This document shows positions 19,113-27,753 of a stretch of DNA of 64,000 nucleotides, one piece after another. Positions within the stretch are counted from its first letter, which is position 1. Each line of letters begins with the position of its first letter. Below the pieces are notes generated by a model, which made no database searches, had not been told where the DNA came from, and saw only the letters and a program-made list of their open reading frames with translations. The stretch is from Neobacillus niacini (GTDB lineage: Bacteria > Bacillota > Bacilli > Bacillales > Cytobacillaceae), in contig NZ_JAUSZN010000001.1 of the NCBI RefSeq assembly GCF_030817595.1, positions 4,843,501 through 4,907,500 of the forward strand. The letters are read 5' to 3'. The position numbers and the translations under genes are program-made.

Positions 19113-20381
19113 TTGTATAAAGAAATTCTTTCAGAAGCAAATAAGATGGTAAGAAATCAGATTCAAGATCAAAAAGTGGTCGACATGTTTGAAAATTGTT
19201 TTGGTGATACATTAACAAAAACAACTAACTATTTGGACGATGGAACAGTATTTTTGGTAACAGGAGATATTCCTGCCATGTGGTTAAGGGACAGTACTCT
19301 TCAATTAAGACCGTATTTGCTTTTTCTAGGCAAATTTGAAGAAATAGATCGTTTGGTTGAAGGTGTAAGCAAACGTCAAATACAGTTTATTTTGCAGGAT
19401 CCTTATGCTAATGCCTTTAATGAGGGCGCAAATGGGAATAGATGGGATGATGATATACCATTGCAAAAGCCCTCCATCTGGGAAAGAAAGTATGAAGTGG
19501 ATTCTTTATGCTTTCCGTTTCAATTAGCCTATCAATTTTGGAAATATACAGGGAAGACTAGTGTTTTTACAGATTCTTTCAAGAAGGCAGCACAAACGGT
19601 TATAGCTCTTTGGAAACTAGAACAAAACCATACAGATTTTTCTAGTTATACGTTTCAAAGGCCAGGCACAAATGAACTTAGTCATGATGGAAAAGGATCG
19701 CCGGTTGGCTATACGGGAATGACCTGGTCGGGCTTTAGACCAAGTGATGATGCGTGTTTTTATCATTATTTAATCCCTAGTAATTTATTTGCTGTAAGAG
19801 TTTTAGAAATGCTGTCCGAGATCTTTGAGGATGTTTATCAGGATGCTACTTTACAATTAGCTGCAAAGAATTTATCAGTAGAAATCCAGCGAGGCATTCA
19901 GCAATATGGAGTAATAAAAAATGATGCTGGGGAATGGATTTATGTGTACGAGGCAGATGGATTAGGAAATTCCTTGCTTATGGATGATAGTAATATGCCA
20001 AGCTTGTTGTCCTTACCTATGCTAACGAACCATTCAAAGACAGATAGAATCTATCAGTCAACAAGGGCATTTATTTTAAGTGAGCAAAATCCATATTACT
20101 ATGAAGGACAATATGCGAGCGGCATAGGAAGCCCGCATACGCCAAAAGGATATGTTTGGCCCATTGCTCTAGCCGTAGAAGGAATTACCGCCAGCAGTCA
20201 GGAGGAAAAGTGGGAGAAGATCCAGCTTATATGCCAGAATGATGCCGATACAAAACAAGCACACGAATCCTTTGATTGCGATAATCCTTCGAATTTTACT
20301 AGGGAATGGTTCTCATGGGCAAATGCCATGTTTTGTGAATTAGTGTTAGATTTTTGTGGTCATCCAGTAAGCTGCAAGTAA
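19113..20381 (+). CDS. exo-alpha-1,6-mannosidase (GH125)
   Basis: An inverting glycoside hydrolase of the (alpha/alpha)6-barrel family GH125 (formerly DUF1237), which removes terminal alpha-1,6-linked mannose. Diagnostic stretches are MWLRDSTLQLRPYL, GANGNRWDDD, RPGTNELSHDGKGSPVGYTG, WSGFRPSDDACFYHY (general acid Asp) and HESFDCDNPSNFTREWF (catalytic Glu region). It has no signal peptide, so it acts on imported oligosaccharides. A TTG start at 19113 is preferred because AGAGGAGGAGA at 19098-19108 is its ribosome site; this gives 422 residues and leaves the restored PHP stop just upstream. An ABC importer and a GH38 mannosidase follow. Confidence 0.9.
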   Translation: MYKEILSEANKMVRNQIQDQKVVDMFENCFGDTLTKTTNYLDDGTVFLVTGDIPAMWLRDSTLQLRPYLLFLGKFEEIDRLVEGVSKRQIQFILQDPYANAFNEGANGNRWDDDIPLQKPSIWERKYEVDSLCFPFQLAYQFWKYTGKTSVFTDSFKKAAQTVIALWKLEQNHTDFSSYTFQRPGTNELSHDGKGSPVGYTGMTWSGFRPSDDACFYHYLIPSNLFAVRVLEMLSEIFEDVYQDATLQLAAKNLSVEIQRGIQQYGVIKNDAGEWIYVYEADGLGNSLLMDDSNMPSLLSLPMLTNHSKTDRIYQSTRAFILSEQNPYYYEGQYASGIGSPHTPKGYVWPIALAVEGITASSQEEKWEKIQLICQNDADTKQAHESFDCDNPSNFTREWFSWANAMFCELVLDFCGHPVSCK

Positions 20382-20441
20382 TAGATTACATTTATAACTT
20401 TTTTAGAGAATACTCGATGACAAAAAGTGTTATTCGATCCT

Positions 20442-20456
20442 TTGAAAGCGCCGTCA
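20442..20456. promoter_or_regulatory. candidate catabolite-responsive element (cre)
   Basis: TTGAAAGCGCCGTCA fits the CcpA site WTGNAANCGNWNNCW with one mismatch. It lies 76 bp before the binding-protein gene at 20532, a usual place for carbon catabolite repression. Confidence 0.5.
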
Positions 20457-20531
20457 TTAATTTGTAAGATTAATATGTAAATGAACCATTAAGGTGAATT
20501 TATTCTATTAAATTAGTAGGGGGAAAAATTA

Positions 20532-21797
20532 ATGAGAAAAAGAAAAAAGTTTTTCGGATTTCTTAGTAGTTTACTGGTTTTAATGTTAGTTTTAGCTGGA
20601 TGCTCAGGTTCTGACGAAGCCGGCAGTAAAACATCAGATGGTAAAGTCAAATTAACCATTAATTATTATGTTGGGGCAATTAGTAAAGGTTCCATGGATG
20701 CAGCAAAGAAGGCTTTTCCAGATTATGAATTAAACTTTGTTGAATTACCAGCTGATAGTAATTATGATGTTAAATTAAAAACAAGCTTGAATTCCAAATC
20801 AGCCCCAGATATCGCAACTGTTAACAGTAATATTCAAGATTTCCTCCCTTATGCTGATAAATTTGTAAACTTATTGGATCATGATGCAGATAAAATAGCT
20901 GACCAATATGTTGAGTGGAAATGGGAAGCAGCTAAAACGGGCGATAAAAAGAGTATGATCGCTATGCCATTGGATATTGGTCCTACTGGATTGTTCTATC
21001 GTGTCGATTTGTTTGAAGAAGCTGGACTTCCTACAGATCCAAAAGAAGTTTCAAATTTGATTGTTACGAAGGAAGATTATTTAGATGCAGCCAAAAAAAT
21101 GAATGAAGCAATTGGGAAGCCTATGTTCCTCTCTGCTGTTGGACTTCTCGGAGAACAATACAGAGCGCTCGATTCAGGTATGTATAATGAAGAAGGAGAA
21201 TTAACTCTAGCTGACGGTCAATTGAAAGAAGCTTGGGATTTTGTCGTTAAAGCAATTGATGCAGGTTATACATTAGGAACAAAGTCAAATTCCATTGATA
21301 ATGTGAATGCGATAAACGAAGGAATGTACGGAGCCTATATCGGAGCCTCTTGGGGTGTAATGGATGTAAAGGATGCAGACAAGTCTGCTGGTAAATGGCG
21401 TATTGCTAAAACGCCAGGTGGATACTCAAACCAAGGAGGATCTTATTTAGCAGTATTAGGAAATACAGCTAACCCTAAAGAAGCTGTTGAGGTAGTGAAA
21501 TATTTAACAAATGAAGAAAGTCAATTAGCTAACTTAACCGAAAATAGTCTTTTCCCTTCATTAAAAAGTATCTATGAAAAGCCAGAAATGGTTAGTAAGG
21601 ATGAATTCTTTGGTGGACAAGATGTAAATGAGTACTTTATTGATGCGGCTGAAAATATTACTTACGTTTATCGTGATACAAGAGACACTTCAGCATTCAC
21701 ATATTTCGAAGATCAAATTAGCTTAGTAGAATCACAAGGTAAGGATCCTAAGAAAGCTTGGGATGATGCAGTAAAGAAAGCAGAAGTATTGAAATAA
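20532..21797 (+). CDS. sugar ABC importer, substrate-binding lipoprotein (CUT1)
   Basis: A 421-residue extracellular binding protein of the maltose/multiple-sugar type. It starts with MRKRKKFFGF, a hydrophobic core and the lipobox LVLAGCSG, so it is anchored through Cys24 or thereabouts after signal peptidase II cleavage. The mature part has the family features DIATVNS near residue 95 and PLDIGPTGLFYRVDLFEEAG near 150-169. TAGGGGG precedes the ATG. It lies downstream of GH125 and upstream of two permeases, so the ligand is probably a mannose-containing oligosaccharide. A 14-bp hairpin follows the stop and probably raises its level over the permeases. Confidence 0.88.
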   Translation: MRKRKKFFGFLSSLLVLMLVLAGCSGSDEAGSKTSDGKVKLTINYYVGAISKGSMDAAKKAFPDYELNFVELPADSNYDVKLKTSLNSKSAPDIATVNSNIQDFLPYADKFVNLLDHDADKIADQYVEWKWEAAKTGDKKSMIAMPLDIGPTGLFYRVDLFEEAGLPTDPKEVSNLIVTKEDYLDAAKKMNEAIGKPMFLSAVGLLGEQYRALDSGMYNEEGELTLADGQLKEAWDFVVKAIDAGYTLGTKSNSIDNVNAINEGMYGAYIGASWGVMDVKDADKSAGKWRIAKTPGGYSNQGGSYLAVLGNTANPKEAVEVVKYLTNEESQLANLTENSLFPSLKSIYEKPEMVSKDEFFGGQDVNEYFIDAAENITYVYRDTRDTSAFTYFEDQISLVESQGKDPKKAWDDAVKKAEVLK

Positions 21798-21800
21798 TAA

Positions 21801-21848
21801 ATAGAGATTAAGCAGTTCTTTACATGCTTAATCTCTATCTTCTTTTTT
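21801..21848 (+). terminator. intercistronic hairpin after the binding-protein gene
   Basis: A perfect 14-bp stem pairs 21801-21814 with 21825-21838 around a 10-base loop, followed by a pyrimidine-rich stretch with a T-run. It probably terminates part of the transcripts and protects the 3' end of the upstream mRNA. Confidence 0.75.
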
Positions 21849-21960
21849 AACGTTTACATATACATCGATAAGACAAGTTACTACCATTTACTATCTCTCC
21901 ATTCCTTTAAAAAGAAACTCTTGAAAATATTTCACTATTCCATAAAAGTAGAAAAATATG

Positions 21961-21997
21961 ATTTTCATGAATAGTGATCGCTCACTATCATGAAAAT
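21961..21997. promoter_or_regulatory. long inverted repeat before the permease genes
   Basis: ATTTTCATGAATAGTGA (21961-21977) pairs with TCACTATCATGAAAAT (21982-21997) with one bulged A and a 4-base loop. No T-run follows, so it is more likely a protein site or RNA stability element than a terminator. The 250-bp gap between binding protein and permease holds only this and the hairpin at 21801. Confidence 0.5.
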
Positions 21998-22048
21998 TTA
22001 AAATATATTTGAAAATAGGTTAACAAGCCACAATATGAGGTGAAGGTC

Positions 22049-22987
22049 ATGGATGATACGATCAATGATGTGCAAGAGAAGAAGAGTTTTAAGGATAAAT
22101 ACAGCAAAATTTCAGAAAAGGCAACTCCTTATATATTCATAGCTCCATTTTATATACTCTTTCTTATTTTTGGATTATTCCCCATTGTTTTTTCTGCTAT
22201 CCTAGCATTTAGTAAATGGGATGGTATTGGAGAGGTGCAATTTACTGGTTTAGAAAACTTTAAGACTTTATTAGCTGATACAGACTTTTGGTTATCGATA
22301 AAAAATACGCTGATCATTTGGGTTATCCAAACCGTTCCAATGCTAGTCATCGCACTAGTGTTAGCCTTTTTAATCAATCTTAGTATTGTTAAGCGAAAGG
22401 AATTTTATAAAACAACCTTTTTCTTACCTTATGTTACATCGGTAGTGGCAGTAACGATTCTGTTTGGACTTATATTTTCCAATCAGAGTGGATTAATCAA
22501 TGCAGTTTTGGAATTGTTAGGGAAGGAACCGATTGCTTTTATTGATAGTCCCTTCTGGATTCGAATTATTATTGCTTTAGTTGGCATCTGGCAATATCTA
22601 GGCTACAACATGATTATTTATTATAGCGGTTTGCAAAAAATACCAGCTGACTATTATGAAGCAGCCATCATTGACGGCGCTTCCAACTATCAGTTATTCA
22701 CCAAAATAACAGTCCCATTATTGAAACCGATTATTTTATTTACAGTTATGATGTCAACCATTGGAGGTTTACAAGTATTTGCTGAAGCACAAGTACTCGT
22801 TCCAACCAATGCAACAGCTGAGGGCGGGGCGTTAACGATTGTGTACTATATTTATCAAACTGCATTCCTTCAAAGTAGATATGGATATGGCTCAACTATC
22901 ACCTGGGGATTAGTTGTCATCATATTAATCATTTCCTTAATTAACTGGTACTTAACATCTTACAGAATAAAGGGGGAGGATGACTAA
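22049..22987 (+). CDS. sugar ABC importer permease 1 (MalF type)
   Basis: A 312-residue integral membrane protein with six predicted helices. The EAA loop that contacts the ATPase is visible as YYEAAIIDGASNYQLFTKIT VPLL, near residues 206-230. The ATG at 22049 follows GAGGTGA by 5 bp; an in-frame GTG at 22040 lies in that site. It overlaps the second permease by one base (TAATG). No ATPase gene is in the operon; such CUT1 systems in Bacillaceae usually share an MsmX-type ATPase encoded elsewhere. Confidence 0.9.
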   Translation: MDDTINDVQEKKSFKDKYSKISEKATPYIFIAPFYILFLIFGLFPIVFSAILAFSKWDGIGEVQFTGLENFKTLLADTDFWLSIKNTLIIWVIQTVPMLVIALVLAFLINLSIVKRKEFYKTTFFLPYVTSVVAVTILFGLIFSNQSGLINAVLELLGKEPIAFIDSPFWIRIIIALVGIWQYLGYNMIIYYSGLQKIPADYYEAAIIDGASNYQLFTKITVPLLKPIILFTVMMSTIGGLQVFAEAQVLVPTNATAEGGALTIVYYIYQTAFLQSRYGYGSTITWGLVVIILIISLINWYLTSYRIKGEDD

Positions 22988-23814
22988 TGAAGAAATTATC
23001 ACTTTCTACTATTGTTATAAGGTTTACGTTAATTGTTGGTGCTATTTTCTCTTTATTCCCCTTTTATTGGATGATTGTTATGGCAAGTAGAACCAATAGT
23101 GAGATTTTTGCTATTCCTCCCTACTTAACATTAGGTGGACATTTAATAGAAAATACCATCATTGTCTTAACAGAAACCAATTTCTTTCAAGCCTTTTTGA
23201 ATACGGTATTTTATGCTGTTGTATCCACGATACTGATTCTGTTCTTTGATTCTTTAGCAGGATATACATTTGCAAAAATGAAATTCAAAGGGAAAAAAAT
23301 ACTGTTTGTGTTTTTGTTAGCGACTATGATGATCCCAGGGCAAATCAACATCATCCCGCAATTTATTATGATGGATTGGATGGGCTGGGTGGGCTCCTAT
23401 AATGCATTGATCATACCAGGAATGGCAAATGCATTTGGGATATTCTGGATAAAACAGTATTGTGAAAATGCTATTCCAGATAGTATTATTGAAGCCGCAA
23501 AGATGGACGGCTGTAGTACATTTGGGACCTACTGGAGAATTGGGATTCCTATATTAAAACCGGCCTTGTCCTTCTTAGCGATTTACTCGTTTATTGGCGC
23601 CTGGAATAATTATACATGGCCGTTAATTATCTTAAATGATGAATCGAAATATGTTATATCGCTGGCTTTAACAAGATTACAAGGGTTATATTTTACAGAT
23701 TATCCACTTGTCATAACAGGTACATTAATAAGTACTATACCGGTACTGCTCATATTCTTCTTCTTTAGCAGGCAGCTCATGGCAGGTATTACGGATGGAG
23801 CTGTTAAAGAGTGA
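22987..23814 (+). CDS. sugar ABC importer permease 2 (MalG type)
   Basis: A 275-residue permease with six predicted membrane segments and the EAA motif IIEAAKMDGCSTFGTYWRIG near residues 171-190. The GGGGGAGGA ribosome site lies in the end of permease 1, and the start overlaps its stop by one base. It also overlaps the YesL-type gene that follows by one base (TGATG). The pair should form the channel used by the binding protein at 20532. Confidence 0.9.
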   Translation: MKKLSLSTIVIRFTLIVGAIFSLFPFYWMIVMASRTNSEIFAIPPYLTLGGHLIENTIIVLTETNFFQAFLNTVFYAVVSTILILFFDSLAGYTFAKMKFKGKKILFVFLLATMMIPGQINIIPQFIMMDWMGWVGSYNALIIPGMANAFGIFWIKQYCENAIPDSIIEAAKMDGCSTFGTYWRIGIPILKPALSFLAIYSFIGAWNNYTWPLIILNDESKYVISLALTRLQGLYFTDYPLVITGTLISTIPVLLIFFFFSRQLMAGITDGAVKE

Positions 23815-24425
23815 TGAATAAAGAAAGATTCTTTTCTTTGCTGGATAAAGTAATGGATACAATACTGTTAAGACTATTAATATTAACTTTCTCATTGCCT
23901 ATCATTACCATAGTCGCTTCCTTTTCTGCCGGTATTCATGTTTTCCATCAGAAAAGTACAGGAGTCGCTTCAGGTAACTTGTTTCAGCTTTTCGTAGCCA
24001 ACTTTAAAGCGTCCTTTTTTAAAGGATTAATAGCTGAAATCATCCTTTGCTTTTTCTATTTTCTTGGTCTCCTAAACCTTGAAATTGCCCAAACGACTAC
24101 TCGTCTTACTAGTATCTTGATCTATTCTCTGTCCATATTTTTCTTAATGGTTATAACGTTTAGTATGATAAATTATATGTTCGTAATGACCACTAAAGAA
24201 GAGCCAGTGAAAGAGATGCTGCGGAAAAGTATTATAATGACTTTTGTTAAATTTCCTTATTCCTTTGTTATAGGAATCTGTTATTTCATATTCATTGGTT
24301 CTAGTATTATTTTTCCTCCCGTGATTATTATTTCAATTGGTGCAGTCTGTTATTTACACCAAAAGTATGGAAGCAAAATATGGAAATCAGCTTGGCAGCC
24401 AACCTCAGATGCTGTGCATATGTAA
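23814..24425 (+). CDS. YesL-type DUF624 membrane protein
   Basis: A 203-residue membrane protein with about five hydrophobic segments (LLRLLILTFSLPIITIVASF first). Its size, layout and position after CUT1 permeases match the DUF624/YesL family, found beside many Bacillus sugar importers. The molecular role of the family is not established. The ATG at 23814 overlaps the TGA of permease 2, giving tight translational coupling and suggesting work with the importer. The GH38 gene follows after 42 bp. Confidence 0.75.
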   Translation: MNKERFFSLLDKVMDTILLRLLILTFSLPIITIVASFSAGIHVFHQKSTGVASGNLFQLFVANFKASFFKGLIAEIILCFFYFLGLLNLEIAQTTTRLTSILIYSLSIFFLMVITFSMINYMFVMTTKEEPVKEMLRKSIIMTFVKFPYSFVIGICYFIFIGSSIIFPPVIIISIGAVCYLHQKYGSKIWKSAWQPTSDAVHM

Positions 24426-24467
24426 AGCCACAAGCTGATAATGGTCCTATTGAAAGGTGGATGCAAT

Positions 24468-27400
24468 ATGTTTTTTACACAAGATAAATTAAAAAATAGA
24501 ATTGAAGAATTAAATAGCTATCGTTATCAAAATCGTATTGGAATCAATGATTGGTACCATAAAGAGGATGAAACAAAATCAGAAAAATACCCGCCACGAA
24601 GAGACGAAACCTGGAAAGTGTTTCGCCGCGGCGATACATGGTCAGGAAGGGACTATTATATTTGGTTATCAACTGAACTGAGTATTCCAGATACAAAGGA
24701 TAAAGAGATTGTATTGCTTTTTGATTTTGGAAAAACAGATGGCGGAACAAATTCCGGCTTTGAATCCTTACTTTTTATTAATGGAGTTCCCTATCAAGGC
24801 GTTGATGCTAATCATAAAGAAGTCTTTTTAAGAAAAGAATTTTATGGTACTACGATTGAGTTGAGCTTGAAATTATGGTCAGGCTTAGAAGGCGGCGGAC
24901 CGCCAAGAATCAGCAAGCATGAATTTAAATATAGTGATATTGCCTATCTTCAGCCAGATGTAGATGATTTATATTACACAGCAAAAATGGTTTTAGAAAC
25001 GGCGAATATTCTTGATAAAAATGACCCTGCTAAAGTTGCTTTAGAACAAGTATTATCCAAAACCTTTAAATGTATTGATTGGTCAGAGCCTGGCAGTACA
25101 TTCTTTTATGAATCATGTCAGGCAGCAAATCGTACTTTGCAAAGTGAAGTTGAAAAATTTGACAAGCATACACCTGTAACGGTCACAGCCATTGGCCATA
25201 CTCATATCGATGTTGCTTGGTTATGGAGATTAAAACATACGAGGGAAAAAGCAGCTAGATCATTTTCTACGGTTTTACGATTGATGGAGCGATATCCGGA
25301 CTACTACTTTTTACAATCACAGCCACAATTATATTCTTATATCAAAAAAGATTATCCAGAAATCTTCGAGCAAATCAAGGAAAGAATTGAAGATGGATTG
25401 TGGGAAATTGACGGCGGTATGTGGCTGGAAGCAGATTGTAACATTCCATCAGGTGAATCGATTGTAAGACAGCTATTATATGGAACTCAATTCATGAAAA
25501 ATGAATTTGGTAAAGAACCAAACTATTTATGGTTACCGGATGTTTTTGGATATTCATGGGCATTGCCGCAAATTCTGGTTAAATCAAATCTAAAAACCTT
25601 TATGACCACAAAAATCAGCTGGAATCAATTTAACAGAATGCCGCATGATACTTTTTGGTGGAAGGGTATTGATGGAAGCGAAATATTGACGCATTTCATT
25701 ACAACACCTGAACCAGAGGACTATAATACGGATTCATTCCACTATACGTATAATGGCGTTTTAGAACCAAAAACGGTTAAAGGTACCTATGATAACTATA
25801 TCGATAAGAACATTAATCAAGAGCTGCTTCTAAGTTATGGCCATGGGGATGGCGGAGGCGGGGTAAATAGAGAAATGCTTGAACAAAGGAGAAGATTGGA
25901 TAAAATTCCGGGTCTTCCTCATGTTAAGACAGGTTCCGCCAAGCAATACTTTGAGAAACTGCATGAAACGGTAGAAAACACAGATGAATATGTACATACC
26001 TGGGATGGAGAGCTTTATTTAGAATACCATCGTGGAACCTATACTTCCCAAGCATTTGTAAAACATATGAATCGGAAGCTTGAATTAGGTTACAGGGAAG
26101 CAGAATTTCTGAGATCATGGGCCTTAAAGGAAAAAGAACAGATTGAATATCCAATGGAAAAACTGCATGAGGGTTGGGAGATTATCCTTCGAAATCAATT
26201 TCATGATATTATTCCTGGTTCCTCTATTCATGAAGTATATGAGGATGCGAAAGTTGAATATGGTGAGGCACAGGAAATTTTAGCTGCAATAAAAAGTGAA
26301 TTCCTTGGTAAAGTGGTAAAAAATAATCGATTTGATTGGACTATTTTTAATAGTAATGCATGGGACCGCAGTGAATTTGTTTTTATTTCCGAAAAAGAAA
26401 AGAAAATGAGTTTTGTGGATCAGTCGAATACACTATTAGAATCTGTGGAATTACCGGATGGTTATCTTGTGTATGTTCAACATATTCCATCACTAGGTTA
26501 TAAAACAATCAGCGGCATTAGCAAGAAAGAAGAAGTAATCCTTGAAGGTAATGGTTTTAAAGTTGAGGACCAGAAGGTTGAAACGCCATTTTATGTCATT
26601 GAATGGAATAACGAAGGACAATTAGTTGGACTGTTGGATAAAGAAAGTGATAGACAAGTGCTTGCAGGTAAGGGAAATGTGTTCCAATTATTTGAAGATA
26701 AACCGATGAACTTTGAAGCATGGGATATTGATATTTATTACTCCGAAAAAATGAAAGAAATAACCGCAAGTAATATCAGTATAAAGGAAATCAATCCATT
26801 GTTTGTGGATATTGAATTTACTTATCAATTTGGAAAATCGTCGATGACGCAAAGGATGATTGTCTATTCAAAAACAAAACGGATTGATTTTAAAACAAAT
26901 GTTAATTGGAATGAACGCCAGCAATTATTGAAAGTTGCGTTTCCTGTAAACGTTCGGACGACAGAGGCGACTTATGATATTCAATTTGGGAATGTGAAAC
27001 GCCCTACACATTGGAACACAAGCTGGGATATGGCACGATTTGAATCGGTTGCCCACCAATGGGTGGATGTATCTGAATATCAGTTTGGAGTAAGCCTGTT
27101 AAATGAATCTAAATACGGTCACGATATTAAGGATCATGTTATCCGATTAACATTATTAAAGGGTGCGATTGATCCAGATCCTACAGCAGATATCGGCTTA
27201 CATGAATTTACGTATAGCTTATTCCCACATAGCGGCGACTTTATTCAGGCTAATACGGTTCAAGAAGCGTGGGCACTCAATTGTCCATTAGAGGCATTGC
27301 CAGGAAGAGTTCCATTTGATGCTGCGCAGCTGATTGAGTTTATGAATGAACCAAAAATTTCAATTGATGCTATTAAAAAGGGAGAAAATTGTGATGGGGT

Positions 27401-27581
27401 CATTGTCAGATTCCATGACTACACGGGTGGAACACAAAAAGTAACATTCAAACCGAACTTCCCATTTCATTCATGGACTGAAACGGATTTAATGGAAAAT
27501 CCAATCATGGAAAGGTTTACTTCAAATGTGGTGGAATTAACTGTAAAACCATTCGAAATTAAAACGATACTGTTTGAATAG
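24468..27581 (+). CDS. alpha-mannosidase (GH38)
   Basis: A 1,037-residue retaining zinc mannosidase, full length for the bacterial GH38 family. After an N-terminal beta domain, the catalytic domain begins at GHTHIDVAWLWRLKH near residue 243, supplying zinc ligands His and Asp. The nucleophile Asp is in WLPDVFGYSWALPQ near 353-366, and ADCNIPSGES and YHRGTYTSQ complete the site. The C-terminal half is the beta-sandwich region. It has no signal peptide and acts in the cytoplasm. The ATG at 24468 follows AAAGGTGG; an earlier ATG at 24441 has no site. Together with GH125 it can strip alpha-mannosides, possibly alpha-1,2/1,3, from the imported glycan. A terminator closes the operon. Confidence 0.92.
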   Translation: MFFTQDKLKNRIEELNSYRYQNRIGINDWYHKEDETKSEKYPPRRDETWKVFRRGDTWSGRDYYIWLSTELSIPDTKDKEIVLLFDFGKTDGGTNSGFESLLFINGVPYQGVDANHKEVFLRKEFYGTTIELSLKLWSGLEGGGPPRISKHEFKYSDIAYLQPDVDDLYYTAKMVLETANILDKNDPAKVALEQVLSKTFKCIDWSEPGSTFFYESCQAANRTLQSEVEKFDKHTPVTVTAIGHTHIDVAWLWRLKHTREKAARSFSTVLRLMERYPDYYFLQSQPQLYSYIKKDYPEIFEQIKERIEDGLWEIDGGMWLEADCNIPSGESIVRQLLYGTQFMKNEFGKEPNYLWLPDVFGYSWALPQILVKSNLKTFMTTKISWNQFNRMPHDTFWWKGIDGSEILTHFITTPEPEDYNTDSFHYTYNGVLEPKTVKGTYDNYIDKNINQELLLSYGHGDGGGGVNREMLEQRRRLDKIPGLPHVKTGSAKQYFEKLHETVENTDEYVHTWDGELYLEYHRGTYTSQAFVKHMNRKLELGYREAEFLRSWALKEKEQIEYPMEKLHEGWEIILRNQFHDIIPGSSIHEVYEDAKVEYGEAQEILAAIKSEFLGKVVKNNRFDWTIFNSNAWDRSEFVFISEKEKKMSFVDQSNTLLESVELPDGYLVYVQHIPSLGYKTISGISKKEEVILEGNGFKVEDQKVETPFYVIEWNNEGQLVGLLDKESDRQVLAGKGNVFQLFEDKPMNFEAWDIDIYYSEKMKEITASNISIKEINPLFVDIEFTYQFGKSSMTQRMIVYSKTKRIDFKTNVNWNERQQLLKVAFPVNVRTTEATYDIQFGNVKRPTHWNTSWDMARFESVAHQWVDVSEYQFGVSLLNESKYGHDIKDHVIRLTLLKGAIDPDPTADIGLHEFTYSLFPHSGDFIQANTVQEAWALNCPLEALPGRVPFDAAQLIEFMNEPKISIDAIKKGENCDGVIVRFHDYTGGTQKVTFKPNFPFHSWTETDLMENPIMERFTSNVVELTVKPFEIKTILFE

Positions 27582-27593
27582 ATCAAAGAAGGA

Positions 27594-27643
27594 AGAGGGG
27601 AGTATGCCTTTAAAACTGTTGATTCATCTCTCCCCTCTTTTTC
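27594..27643 (+). terminator. terminator after GH38
   Basis: AGAGGGGAG (27594-27602) pairs with CTCCCCTCT (27630-27638), followed by TTTTCT. The loop is long (27 bases) but can form extra pairs. Confidence 0.75.
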
Positions 27644-27753
27644 TATTGTAGTTTATAATAATAACTTTTCGTTTTTTAGGCGTCAAAAATTGTTACATAG
27701 ATGATTGTTTCAGTACTTATTCTTTTTTATATTACAAATAGGGGGTAGCAATC

